Assembly (NCBI RefSeq): GCF_000067045.1
Contig: NC_010125.1
Span: 1,726,001-1,790,000 of the forward strand
Reading direction: 5' to 3'
Source of the DNA: Gluconacetobacter diazotrophicus PA1 5
GTDB taxonomy: Bacteria > Pseudomonadota > Alphaproteobacteria > Acetobacterales > Acetobacteraceae
DNA length: 64,000 nt
Positions 52,771-61,532 of this stretch are shown in pieces (positions within the stretch are counted from its first letter, which is position 1; every line of letters starts with the position of its first letter). The position numbers and the translations under genes were made by a program. The notes beneath the pieces are model-generated. The model had not been told where the DNA came from. It did not search any database and saw only the letters and a program-made list of their open reading frames with translations.

Positions 52771-53319
52771 TTAAGGGGCGGTATCGGCCGTGTCGGGTGC
52801 CGGACGCACGTCGAACTGGATGGTTCGTGTCGTGCCGCCCATGAAGTGAAACGTCACCGGGACGCGGCGCCCGGGCTGGACGCTGTCGTCATAGCCGACG
52901 CAGACCAGATGGTAGCCCCCGGGCGGGAAGACCAGGATGGTCTGGGCCGGCAGGGCCAGGTGGGAAAACAGCGTCGCGGTTTCCTGGGTGCTTTCCTGTT
53001 CGGTATGGTGGGCGAACAGGTCGTGGCAGGCGGGCGACGACACGCCGTCCAGCAGATGGACGTTCCGGCCCCGGTTTTCGATGGTGAAGTAGCCTGCGGC
53101 GATCCTGTGATCGGGACGGATGACCTGCATCCAGGCCGCGCGGATGTCGATATCGCCATCGGCGTCGACCTGGCCGGGAATGGAGGGGGGCGCCGGGTCG
53201 GCCATGGCGGTGCTGGTCATGGCAGTGCCGGCCAGTGCGGCCTGGGACAGCGCAGGGACTGACGGGCCCCAGCCGGCCAGCAGGGCGAACAGTCCGATCG
53301 GCAACACGCGTCGCTTCAT
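52771..53319 (-). CDS. PCu(A)C-like periplasmic protein
   Basis: 182-aa exported protein. A hydrophobic signal peptide precedes an Ala/Pro-rich linker and a PCu(A)C-type domain ([12 protein letters not shown], then [15 protein letters not shown]). True PCu(A)C chaperones hold copper with two Met and two His; here the His-x-Met pair is replaced (YHLVCV) and a C...HH pattern appears ([11 protein letters not shown]). Copper binding is therefore uncertain; the fold is recognisable. Confidence 0.65.
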   Translation of the reverse strand: MKRRVLPIGLFALLAGWGPSVPALSQAALAGTAMTSTAMADPAPPSIPGQVDADGDIDIRAAWMQVIRPDHRIAAGYFTIENRGRNVHLLDGVSSPACHDLFAHHTEQESTQETATLFSHLALPAQTILVFPPGGYHLVCVGYDDSVQPGRRVPVTFHFMGGTTRTIQFDVRPAPDTADTAP

Positions 53320-53491
53320 GGTGGGAGTCCTCACCTTCGTCATCCAGGGACGATACCAGCATGGATGCATTGGACAAAATCGGGGAACGAACCGGGCAGG
53401 TGGTCGGCCGATCCTGACTGCCGCTCTTGCACCCGGCCGATTTCATGCGCATCTCGGTGCCAAACGAACGCCGGTCAGGATTGCCGCACGC

Positions 53492-54028
53492 ATGCGATGC
53501 CCTTTTTGTGGTCACGAGGATACCCAGGTCAAAGACAGCCGCCCGCACGAGGATGGGGCCGCGATCCGTCGCCGCCGGATCTGCGCGGCGTGCAGCCAGC
53601 GATTCACCACGATCGAGCGCGTGCAGTTGCGCGACCTGTATGTGGTCAAGGCCGACGACCGGCGTGTGCCGTTCGAGCGCGACAAGCTGGCCCGATCGGT
53701 GCGCATCGCGTTGCGCAAGCGCCCGGTCGATGAGGAACGGATCGAACGCATCGTCAACGGGCTGGTTCGCCAGCTGGAGGCATCGGGCGAAACCGACATC
53801 CCGTCGCGCGATATCGGCAAGCTGGTGATGGGCACGCTGCGCGAGGTCGATATCGTGGCCTATATCCGCTTTGCCAGCGTGCATTGGGATTTCCGGGAAA
53901 CCAAGGATTTCGCCGCGATTCTGCAATCGATTCCCGGCACGGCGGACGGTGACGTGCCGGTCGTTCCCGGCGACGCGGCGGCGGCGATCGCAGCAGAGTC
54001 TGGACCTGGCGGCGTAAAGAGGCGATGA
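53492..54028 (+). CDS. nrdR: Transcriptional repressor NrdR
   Basis: 178-aa ribonucleotide-reductase repressor: zinc ribbon [17 protein letters not shown] ... [14 protein letters not shown] (four Cys) and an ATP-cone domain ([29 protein letters not shown]). The C-terminal tail after about 150 is low-complexity and longer than typical. ATG at 53492. Heads nrdR-nusB-thiL. Confidence 0.93.
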   Translation: MRCPFCGHEDTQVKDSRPHEDGAAIRRRRICAACSQRFTTIERVQLRDLYVVKADDRRVPFERDKLARSVRIALRKRPVDEERIERIVNGLVRQLEASGETDIPSRDIGKLVMGTLREVDIVAYIRFASVHWDFRETKDFAAILQSIPGTADGDVPVVPGDAAAAIAAESGPGGVKRR

Positions 54029-54068
54029 AGCCGCCTTCGGCGACATCGCGGCAGCAGGAGACAGGCGC

Positions 54069-54620
54069 ATGAATGGCATACCGGACGACGACAGGACCCA
54101 TTCGAAGCCCCGGTCCCGGACCGCATCGCGCGTCGCGGTGGTGCAGGCCCTGTTCCAGATCGAACAGGCGGGCGATACGCCCGACACGGTGATCGCGCAG
54201 TTCCTGCGCCACCGGCTGGGCACCGCGTCCGGCGCGGACCAGGGCGAGGAATACGAGGACGGCCGCGTGCCGGAAGCCGACATCCGGCTGTTCGAGCAGG
54301 TGGCCCGCGCGGCCGTGGCCCGGCGCGAACAGATCGACGCGCTGATCGTCGAGGTGCTGCCGCCGTCCTGGCCGGTCGGCCGGCTGGACCCCGTCCTGCG
54401 GGCGCTGCTGCGGGCGGCGGGCGCGGAACTGGCCGCCACGGGGGGCGTACCGACCCGGGTGATCATCAACGAATACCTGGATATCGCGCACGGCTTCTTC
54501 TCGGGCGACGAGCCCAAGATGGTCAACGGCGTGCTGGATACGCTGGCCCGGCGCCTGCGCGCGGCCGACACCCCGGCGGATGTCCTGCCCGAAGACCCGC
54601 ACGAGGCCGAAGAGGCCTGA
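54069..54620 (+). CDS. nusB: Transcription antitermination factor NusB
   Basis: 183-aa RNA-binding antiterminator acting with NusE at boxA of rRNA transcripts. SRVAVVQALFQIEQAG near residue 21 and VIINEYLDIAHGFFSGDEPKMVNGVLD are the family motifs. There is an acidic insertion (SGADQGEEYEDGRVPEAD). The stop is 16 bases before thiL; the ribH/ribE genes often found here are absent. Confidence 0.9.
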   Translation: MNGIPDDDRTHSKPRSRTASRVAVVQALFQIEQAGDTPDTVIAQFLRHRLGTASGADQGEEYEDGRVPEADIRLFEQVARAAVARREQIDALIVEVLPPSWPVGRLDPVLRALLRAAGAELAATGGVPTRVIINEYLDIAHGFFSGDEPKMVNGVLDTLARRLRAADTPADVLPEDPHEAEEA

Positions 54621-54636
54621 TCCGGCGGATCGTGGA

Positions 54637-55611
54637 ATGTCCGCCGCTCTTCCCCCCGCCGGTCCGCTGCCGCCCGAATTCGGCTTCATCCGCCGCCATT
54701 TCCTTGCCCTGGCGGGCGAGGGCGCGCTGGGCCTGACCGACGACGCGGCGCTGCTGCGCGCGCCGGCGGGGCGGGAACTGGTCGTCGCGGTCGATACGAT
54801 GGTCGAGGGCGTACATTTCCTGCCCGACGACCCGGCCGACACGGTCGGCCGCAAGCTGCTGCGCTGCAACCTGTCCGACCTGGCGGCGATGGACGCGATG
54901 CCGCTGGGCTATCTGCTGGCGGTGACCACGCCGCCGGCACGGGACGAGGCCTGGTTCGCCGGTTTCGCCCGGGGCCTGGCGGACGATCAGGGGCGTTATG
55001 GGCTCAGCCTGCTGGGGGGCGATACCACTTCCACGCCGGGGCCATTGGTGCTGTCGCTGACCATCCTGGGGCATGGGGCACCCGGCCGGGCCCTGCGGCG
55101 CAACGGCGCGCGCGACGGCGACGGGATATGGGTGACCGGGACGATCGGCGACGGGGCGCTGGGCCTGCGCGCCCTGCGCGGGGAAGTGGCCGATCCCGAC
55201 GGGTTCCTGGCCGGCCGCTATCGGCTGCCGCGGCCGCGCCTGGGGCTGGGGTTGGGCGGAATCGCGTCGGCCGCCATGGATGTCTCGGACGGGCTGGTGC
55301 AGGATCTGGGCCACTTGGCCCGTGAAAGCGGCGTCGGCGCCCGGATCGACGCCGGCCGCGTTCCCCTGTCGCCGGCCGCCAGGCAGGCGGGCCCCCGCTG
55401 GCTGCCGACCTGCCTGACCGGCGGGGATGATTACGAATTGCTGCTGGCCGTGCCCCCGGCGCACGAGGGCGCCCTGCGGGAAGCCGCCCGGACGCATGGG
55501 GTGGCGGTCACGCGGATCGGCGCGTTCGACGCCACGCTATCCGGCGTCCAGGTACTGGACGGGGTAGGGGGAATCCTGGCGCTGGAGCGCACCGGATGGA
55601 GTCACCTGTAG
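54637..55611 (+). CDS. thiL: Thiamine-monophosphate kinase
   Basis: 324-aa ATP-dependent kinase forming thiamine diphosphate. Motifs: EFGFIRRHFLAL, GLTDDAALL, DTMVEGVHFLPD and AAMDVSDGLVQDL. The cofactor product is needed by the AcoAB E1 enzyme in this window. Start 54637 follows AGGCCTGATCC; longer frame upstream is a shadow. Confidence 0.92.
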   Translation: MSAALPPAGPLPPEFGFIRRHFLALAGEGALGLTDDAALLRAPAGRELVVAVDTMVEGVHFLPDDPADTVGRKLLRCNLSDLAAMDAMPLGYLLAVTTPPARDEAWFAGFARGLADDQGRYGLSLLGGDTTSTPGPLVLSLTILGHGAPGRALRRNGARDGDGIWVTGTIGDGALGLRALRGEVADPDGFLAGRYRLPRPRLGLGLGGIASAAMDVSDGLVQDLGHLARESGVGARIDAGRVPLSPAARQAGPRWLPTCLTGGDDYELLLAVPPAHEGALREAARTHGVAVTRIGAFDATLSGVQVLDGVGGILALERTGWSHL

Positions 55612-55618
55612 AAGACGA

Positions 55619-56779
55619 TCAGCGGCCCAGCACCCGGTCATAGACCCGGTAGCGCTTGCAGGGTTCGGGGGCCAGGCGTTCGATCAGCCGGCGCATCGGC
55701 AGGTTGGTCTCCAGGATCCATCCCATCTCGACCATGCGATAGGGCAGGGACCGGCCGCGCCGCATCAGTTCGGCAATGGCCTGGGCGGGCATGATGGCGC
55801 CCAGGGCCGTGCCCTCCAGCTTCGAACTGACGCCCAGCAGGATGACCCGCGCGGAATGGAAGCGGTGGCGCACCAGCCGCTCGGCCAGCTTGACCCAGCC
55901 CAGCGGGGTGGGCGCGCCGCCCAGGTCGCCCGCGATGTCGTACAGGTTGGGCACCACCAGGGCGACCGCCACCGGCTCGCCATCCTGTTCGATCAGCACG
56001 AAATGCTCCGACTTCAGGATCGGCCGCATCTGCCTTATCATGCCGGTCATCTCGTCCTGGGTCAGCGGGACGAAACCCCAGTTGTTGCGCCACGCATCAT
56101 TATAGAGCCGGCGCAGGATCTCGCCGTCCTCGGCGATCTGCCTGCGGCGGATGCCGCGCGTGGTGATGCTGCCCAGCCGCCCTTCGCCCAGGCGCAGGCC
56201 GGAGGGCACCAGGTGCGCCTGCTCGGCGCCCGGTCCGGTCTCCATCTGGTAGGCCACGAAATCCATCGCCTTGGCGAAGCCGCAGGCTTCGACCAGGGGC
56301 GGCAGCCAGTGCGGATGCCAGGGCATGGCGATCATCGGCGGTGCCCGGTGGCCCTCGATCATCATGCCCAGCTCGCCGTTGGCATTCAGGGTGAAGGGGC
56401 CCCGGGCCGTGTCCATCCCCTGCCGGCGCAGCCACGCGCAGGCGGCATCGAGCAGGGCGGAGACGACGGACGCGTCGTCGACGGCGTCCAGCGCCCCGAA
56501 AAAGCCAATATTCTCGCCCAGGGTTTCGATAGCGAGGTCGTCGACCTGCGCCGAGATGCGGCCGACGGGCTTTCCCGCGCGCATTGCCAGGAAATACCGC
56601 GCCCGGCCGTGGCGGAAGAACGCGGTCTTGCGCGGATGCAGCAGATCCTTCTGCTCCATGTCCAGCGGCGGGACGTAACCCGGCAATCCGGCATAGAGCA
56701 GGCGGGGCAGGCGGATGAAGAGGGACATCTGACGGAAGCTGGATACCGGGGTAATGACAAGTTGATCCGCTTCGTTCAT
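55619..56779 (-). CDS. Large GNAT-like acyltransferase family protein
   Basis: 386-aa protein annotated in many alphaproteobacteria as N-acetyltransferase or as hypothetical. A GNAT-like core includes YFLAMRAGKPVGRISAQVDD near 62-81 and a second half DGEPVAVALVVPNLYDIAG. Bacterial ceramide synthases are GNAT proteins of similar size, but I cannot show that this is one. Ends 7 bases from convergent thiL. Confidence 0.6.
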   Translation of the reverse strand: MNEADQLVITPVSSFRQMSLFIRLPRLLYAGLPGYVPPLDMEQKDLLHPRKTAFFRHGRARYFLAMRAGKPVGRISAQVDDLAIETLGENIGFFGALDAVDDASVVSALLDAACAWLRRQGMDTARGPFTLNANGELGMMIEGHRAPPMIAMPWHPHWLPPLVEACGFAKAMDFVAYQMETGPGAEQAHLVPSGLRLGEGRLGSITTRGIRRRQIAEDGEILRRLYNDAWRNNWGFVPLTQDEMTGMIRQMRPILKSEHFVLIEQDGEPVAVALVVPNLYDIAGDLGGAPTPLGWVKLAERLVRHRFHSARVILLGVSSKLEGTALGAIMPAQAIAELMRRGRSLPYRMVEMGWILETNLPMRRLIERLAPEPCKRYRVYDRVLGR

Positions 56780-56869
56780 GACCGGTCCGGTGTCTGGGGG
56801 AACTGGGCCGGCTGTGACGGCCGACCGCGTGCTGATGACATGGAATCGGCATCAAAAGAAAGGGGCCCG

Positions 56870-57685
56870 ATGGCCAACGCGCAGCAGAACGGGGAAATCC
56901 GCTTCGATCCCGTGACCGTCCTGATAACGGGGGCCTCCAGCGGCATCGGCGCCGAACTGGCCCGGTTCTATGCCCGGTCCGGCCGGACGCTGGTCCTGTG
57001 GGGGCGTGACGCCGCGCGGCTGGAACGGGTGGCGCGGGATTGCCGCACCATGGGTGCCACCGTGCGGACCCGGGTGCTGGACCTGGCCGACGGGCACGCG
57101 GCGATCGCGTCCTTTCGCGAGGATGACACCGACCACCCCGTGGACCTGCTGATCCTGGCGGCCGGGCTGGGCGACATGCGCCAGCATGCCGAGCGGACCG
57201 AACGGGCGGAAACGGTGCTGGAACTGGGGCTGGTGAACTACGCCACCCCGGCGGCGCTGGCCACGGCGGGGGCTGAACGCATGGTTCTGCGACAGCGGGG
57301 GCATATCGTGCTGCTGGGCTCGGTCGCGGCGTTCCACGCCCTGCCGTTCGCGGCGGGCTATTCCGGGTCCAAGGCCGGGCTGACGCGCTTTGCCGAGGCG
57401 CTGCGCAACGGCCTGGCGGAATATGGGGTCGGCGTGACGCTGGTCTCGCCCGGGTTCGTCGATACCCCGATGAGCCGCCGGGTCAGCAGCGCGAAGCCCT
57501 TCATGCAGACCGCGCCCCAGGCGGCCCGCCTGATTGCCCGCGCGGTGGAGGAAGAACGCCCGCACCTGATCTTCCCCCGCCTGTTCGCCGGCCTGCGCAT
57601 CCTCGATATCATCATGCCCCGCCCGATCCGCGACGCCATCATGCGGCGCCTGAAGGCCGACCAGGCGCCCCGCGCCGCGGGATAA
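56870..57685 (+). CDS. SDR-family NAD(P)-dependent oxidoreductase
   Basis: 271-aa short-chain dehydrogenase: TGASSGIGAELARFYA (about 24-39), the catalytic Tyr/Lys in YSGSKAGL, and SPGFVDTPMS. The C-terminal helix (GLRILDIIMPRPI) is hydrophobic, so it may be membrane associated. Divergent from the GNAT-like gene, which suggests a shared control region; substrate unknown. Confidence 0.8.
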   Translation: MANAQQNGEIRFDPVTVLITGASSGIGAELARFYARSGRTLVLWGRDAARLERVARDCRTMGATVRTRVLDLADGHAAIASFREDDTDHPVDLLILAAGLGDMRQHAERTERAETVLELGLVNYATPAALATAGAERMVLRQRGHIVLLGSVAAFHALPFAAGYSGSKAGLTRFAEALRNGLAEYGVGVTLVSPGFVDTPMSRRVSSAKPFMQTAPQAARLIARAVEEERPHLIFPRLFAGLRILDIIMPRPIRDAIMRRLKADQAPRAAG

Positions 57686-57825
57686 TGCCGGCCGGCCTGA
57701 TTTCCCTTGATCTCCATTCCGCACTTGACGTTGTGGCGTCGGGACGGGAAACCCGATCGGGCCGATAACGAAAACGTGCCCCGGGTACCTGCCGGGCAAG
57801 GAAGATCCAGGGAGTCTGACAGGAC

Positions 57826-58794
57826 ATGAGAGAGATCGTAGCCGTCGATATCGGCGGGACTCATGCGCGTTTCGCCATTGCCGGTGTCGAGGGCGGCCGT
57901 GTCACCCACCTGGGGGAAGCCACCACCCTGAAATGCGCGGAGCATGCCAGCCTGCAACTGGCGTGGGAGTCCTTCGCCCGTCAGGTCGGCCGCACCCTGC
58001 CGCGTGCGGCGGGCATCGCCGTCGCCTGCCCGGTGCAGGGCGATATCCTGAAGCTGACGAACAATCCCTGGATCATCCAGCCGGCCCAACTGGCCGCGAA
58101 GCTGGATGTGGACCAGCATGTGCTGGTCAATGATTTCGGCGCGGTGGGCCACGCCGTGGCCCAGGTGGACGCGGCCCATCTGCAGCACCTGTGCGGCCCG
58201 GACCGGCCGCTGCCCGCCAGCGGGGTGACGACCATCGTCGGGCCGGGAACGGGGCTGGGCACCGCCTATGTCGTGCGGCGGGACGGCCGCTATCTGGTGT
58301 GCGAGACCGAAGGCGGCCATGTCGATTTCTCGCCCCTCGACATGCTGGAGGACAAGATCCTGCAGCGCCTGCGCCGGCGATATCGCCGCGTGTCGACCGA
58401 GCGCGTCGTGTCGGGCCCGGGGCTGGTCAATCTGTACGAGGCGATCGCCGAAATCGAGGGCCTGCCGGTCCGCACGCGCGACGACAAGGAATTATGGACC
58501 CTGGCGCTGGACGGAGCCGACCATATGGCCGCGGCGGCGCTGGAGCGATTCTGCCTGGCGCTGGGGGCCGTCGCCGGTGACCTGGCGCTGTCGCAGGGTG
58601 GCAACAGCGTGGTGATCGCGGGCGGCCTGGGCCTGCGGCTGGCCCAGCATCTGCCCCGGTCCGGATTCGCCGAGCGATTCGTCGCCAAGGGGCGATTCGA
58701 ATCGCTGATGGCCGACATGCCGGTCAAGCTGATCACCCACCCGCAGCCCGGCCTGTTCGGCGCGGCGGCGGCCTTCGCCGAGCGATTCGCCTGA
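57826..58794 (+). CDS. glk: Glucokinase
   Basis: 322-aa glucokinase of the bacterial Glk family: phosphate-binding DIGGTHARFAIAG near residue 8, VNDFGAVGH with the catalytic Asp, and GPGTGLGTAYV. It phosphorylates cytosolic glucose. Monocistronic; a hairpin terminator follows. Confidence 0.92.
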   Translation: MREIVAVDIGGTHARFAIAGVEGGRVTHLGEATTLKCAEHASLQLAWESFARQVGRTLPRAAGIAVACPVQGDILKLTNNPWIIQPAQLAAKLDVDQHVLVNDFGAVGHAVAQVDAAHLQHLCGPDRPLPASGVTTIVGPGTGLGTAYVVRRDGRYLVCETEGGHVDFSPLDMLEDKILQRLRRRYRRVSTERVVSGPGLVNLYEAIAEIEGLPVRTRDDKELWTLALDGADHMAAAALERFCLALGAVAGDLALSQGGNSVVIAGGLGLRLAQHLPRSGFAERFVAKGRFESLMADMPVKLITHPQPGLFGAAAAFAERFA

Positions 58795-58800
58795 TAAAAA

Positions 58801-58836
58801 CGCCAACGTGTTCACCTTTTAGTGAATGCGTTGGCG
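58801..58836 (-). terminator. Terminator shared by tRNA-Cys and glk
   Basis: Inverted repeat CGCCAACG ... CGTTGGCG, with inner TTCAC/GTGAA. On the minus strand five T (58796-58800 complement) follow, ending tRNA-Cys. On the plus strand it directly follows the glk stop. Confidence 0.8.
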
Positions 58837-58918
58837 CCGAAGCCGCGCGTGAATCCGGCACGGCAATGCTGCCATGCGCCACGCGAATCATTGAAAGGGG
58901 GCGCCTGTCGGGCTTGCT

Positions 58919-58992
58919 TGGAGGTCCGGGCGGGAATCGAACCCACATTCGCGGATTTGCAGTCCGCTGCATCACCATTCTGCCACCGGACC
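58919..58992 (-). tRNA. tRNA-Cys (GCA)
   Basis: 74 bases on the minus strand. Acceptor GGTCCGG pairs with CCGGACC; anticodon stem GCGGA/TCCGC encloses loop CTGCAAA with GCA (58958-58960 on the plus strand); T loop TTCGATTC. Discriminator is T, as in bacterial tRNA-Cys, and the CCA end is encoded. The only tRNA gene in the window. Confidence 0.95.
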
Positions 58993-59007
58993 TGACCGGG
59001 CGCGTTG

Positions 59008-59038
59008 GCTATATCCACGCTCTGCCCCGCGCGGTCAA
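59008..59038 (-). promoter_or_regulatory. Possible promoter of tRNA-Cys
   Basis: On the minus strand TTGACC (59033-59038) lies 19 bases before TATAGC (59008-59013), with the tRNA 5' end 16 bases downstream. The -35 is near consensus; the spacer is long. A GATATA read two bases earlier gives the optimal 17-base spacer. Confidence 0.45.
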
Positions 59039-59139
59039 GCCGTTGTGTGCACGGGACATGCTAGGCAGATGGAACGCAGGGACATAAAACGGCCCTGTGC
59101 CGCTTGCCGTGCGGTCGGGAAAGTTGTGAAGGGAGCGTC

Positions 59140-59820
59140 ATGAACCAGTCCGCGCTTGGAGAAGCCGTCCTCGATTACGATGCCGCGCGGCAAAGGATGG
59201 TGGATGCGCAGATCCGCCCGGTGGCGATCAACGATTCGCGAATCATCGCGGCGATGCGTGCCCTGCCGCGCGAGGACTGCGTCCCCGAGGCGCTGCGCCC
59301 CTTCGCCTATGCCGACCAGAGCCTGGAGATCGGCCGCGGCCGCGTGCTGACGGAACCGCGCATTGCCGGGCGGATGGTGCAGATCGCGGCCCCGCAGGCC
59401 GCGCAGCGCGCCCTGGTGGTGGGGGCCGGGACGGGCTACCTGGCCGCGCTGCTGGCCCGGCTGGAACTGCAGGTCACGGCCCTGGAATCCGATGCCGCGC
59501 TCAGCGCGATCGGCAAGGCCTTCTGCGCGGTCGAGGCACCGGGCGTCACCTGGGTGGACGGCCCGCTGCAGGCGGGCGACCCCGCGCATGCGCCGTTCGA
59601 CCTGATCGTGATCGACGGGGCGGTGCGTGAGGTCCCGCATGCCCTGCCGGGACAACTGGCCGAGCACGGGCGCATCGTCTGCGTCATCTGGCCCCAGGGG
59701 GGCGTCGCCTCCGCCTGCATCGCCGAGCCCACCGCGCAGGGGCTGGCGGTCCGCCGGGTCTTCGACGTCGCCCTGCCGCTGCTGCCGGAACTGGAGCCCG
59801 CGCCTGCCTTTGCGTTCTGA
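59140..59820 (+). CDS. pcm: Protein-L-isoaspartate O-methyltransferase-like
   Basis: 226-aa methyltransferase: RQRMVDAQIRPVAINDSRII (about 17-36) and the AdoMet motif ALVVGAGTGYLAALLARL. The usual Pcm segment is partly changed (GAGTGYL for GTGSGY), so the repair function is inferred. Located immediately upstream of tolC, an arrangement common in alphaproteobacteria, with 81 bases between. Confidence 0.82.
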   Translation: MNQSALGEAVLDYDAARQRMVDAQIRPVAINDSRIIAAMRALPREDCVPEALRPFAYADQSLEIGRGRVLTEPRIAGRMVQIAAPQAAQRALVVGAGTGYLAALLARLELQVTALESDAALSAIGKAFCAVEAPGVTWVDGPLQAGDPAHAPFDLIVIDGAVREVPHALPGQLAEHGRIVCVIWPQGGVASACIAEPTAQGLAVRRVFDVALPLLPELEPAPAFAF

Positions 59821-59901
59821 AGGCTGTAAACCCGTTCGCAACCGTTTGCGTGCATGAAACACGTCATGCGGCCTGAGGTGGCATTGTCGCGGGGGAGCGG
59901 A

Positions 59902-61335
59902 ATGAAGCGGAACTGTGGGATCGGGGCGGGGCTGGCGGCGCTGCTGTGCGGCACCACGGCCTGGGCCCAGCGCTATGACGGCAGCGGGTCCCCGTCCTTC
60001 GTTCCCCATACGCTGCAGGAAGCGCTGGCGGCGTCCTACCTGACCAATCCGACGCTGCAGCAGGAGCGCGCGGCCCTGCGCGCGACGGACGAGCAGGTGC
60101 CGACCGCGCTCGCCGGCTGGCGCCCGACCGTCAGCACCAACGTGAACATGACCTATTACTCCGGCCTCAACGCGGTGGCGCGGCAGGAAGGGTACGCCTG
60201 GTATTCAAGGCGGTTCGACGTGCCGGGCTATACCGGCGGCGTGTCGCTTTCCCAGCCGATCTATACCGGCGGCAAGACCACCGCCAGCACCCACAAGGCG
60301 GTCAATGCCGTGATGGCGGAACGCGCCCGGCTGATCGCGACCGAACAGCAGGTCTTCAGCAGCGTCGTCAGCGCCTATGTCGGCGTGATCGAAGACGAAC
60401 AGTTGCTGCAGTTGAACATCAATAACGAGAAGGTGCTGCAGGAACAGCTCCGCGCCACGTCCGAGCGCTTCCGCGTGGGCGAGATCACCCGCACCGACGT
60501 GGCCCAGGCCGAGGCCGCGCTGGCCAGCGCCCGCGCCGCCCGGCAGGAGGCCGAGGGCACGCTGCAGACGGCGCAGGCGACCTACACCCAGGTGGTCGGC
60601 ATGTCGCCGCCCCCCAACCTGGTGCCGCCGCAGCCGCTGGTGCTGCCGGTGAAGTCGCAGAACGAGGCGATCGCCCAGGCGGTGCAGAACAATCCGAACG
60701 TGATCGCCGCCCTGTTCTCCGAGGCGTCGAACAAGGACGGGGTCGCCGTCGCCATGGCGGCGATCCTGCCCAAGGTGACGGCCGATGCCAGCTACGTCCA
60801 CAGCATCAACCAGAGCAGCGGCCGGTCGCTGGAGGACGAGAAATACGCGACGCTGAACGTCCAGTTCCCGCTCTACCAGGGCGGATCGGAATATGCCGCC
60901 GTCCGCCAGGCGCGCCAGCAGGTGGCCCAGGCGCATCGCGCGGTCGACATCCAGCGCCGCGCCGCGTTGCAGCTCGCCTCGTCCAACTGGCAGCAACTGA
61001 TGGCCTATGCGGCCTCGATCCAGAGCGACCGCACCGCCATCGCGTCGAACATCGTCGCCCTGGACGGGGTGGAGCGCCAGGCGATCGTGGGCACCAGCAC
61101 GACGCTGGAAGTCCTGCAGCAGCAGCAGACCCTGCTTCAGGCCCAGGTCGCGCTGGTGCAGAGCCTGAGCAATCTCGTCACCGCGTCATACGGCGTGGCG
61201 GCCGCTATCGGGCGGCTGACGGCGGCGGACCTGAAGCTGGACGTCCCGCGCTATGACGAGACCGCCTATTACAAGGCGGTCAAGGACCGCCCGTGGGGCA
61301 TCGGCGACCAGGCCACCGACCAGCCAGGCCGCTGA
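59902..61335 (+). CDS. tolC: TolC-family outer-membrane efflux protein
   Basis: 477-aa outer-membrane channel for type I secretion and efflux. Signal peptide CGIGAGLAALLCGTTAWA, then two OEP repeats (TLQEALAASYLTNPTLQQERAALRA and the second from about residue 240). Start at 59902 is set by GGGGGAGCGGA; an upstream ATG at 59854 lacks it and would hide the signal peptide. Confidence 0.88.
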   Translation: MKRNCGIGAGLAALLCGTTAWAQRYDGSGSPSFVPHTLQEALAASYLTNPTLQQERAALRATDEQVPTALAGWRPTVSTNVNMTYYSGLNAVARQEGYAWYSRRFDVPGYTGGVSLSQPIYTGGKTTASTHKAVNAVMAERARLIATEQQVFSSVVSAYVGVIEDEQLLQLNINNEKVLQEQLRATSERFRVGEITRTDVAQAEAALASARAARQEAEGTLQTAQATYTQVVGMSPPPNLVPPQPLVLPVKSQNEAIAQAVQNNPNVIAALFSEASNKDGVAVAMAAILPKVTADASYVHSINQSSGRSLEDEKYATLNVQFPLYQGGSEYAAVRQARQQVAQAHRAVDIQRRAALQLASSNWQQLMAYAASIQSDRTAIASNIVALDGVERQAIVGTSTTLEVLQQQQTLLQAQVALVQSLSNLVTASYGVAAAIGRLTAADLKLDVPRYDETAYYKAVKDRPWGIGDQATDQPGR

Positions 61336-61371
61336 CAGGCTGCTTCAAAAGCCCCGCTGCCGGCGATCCGA

Positions 61372-61440
61372 CGCGCGTTTTCTGTGCTTCGATGCTCTCG
61401 GCCCGTAAGGTCGCTCCGCTTCGATGCTCGAAAACACGCG
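61372..61440. repeat. Intergenic inverted/direct repeat element before valS
   Basis: Arms CGCGCGTTTTC (61372-61382) and GAAAACACGCG (61430-61440) are inverted with one mismatch. Between them the 12-mer GCTTCGATGCTC occurs twice (61386-61397 and 61418-61429). It looks like a dispersed intergenic repeat rather than a T-box or terminator. Confidence 0.5.
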
Positions 61441-61532
61441 CCGGCCGCTCCGCCGACCCGGGAAAGTTTCTTTCGGCGGGAATTTGGGTATAAGCGGCGG
61501 ATTCCCTTTCCCTGTCAGGTCTGGCTTTCGCG

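Noticed and set aside
61336-61532. T-box-like leader for valS
   Set aside because: No T-box sequence or specifier hairpin; T-boxes are not expected in this group.
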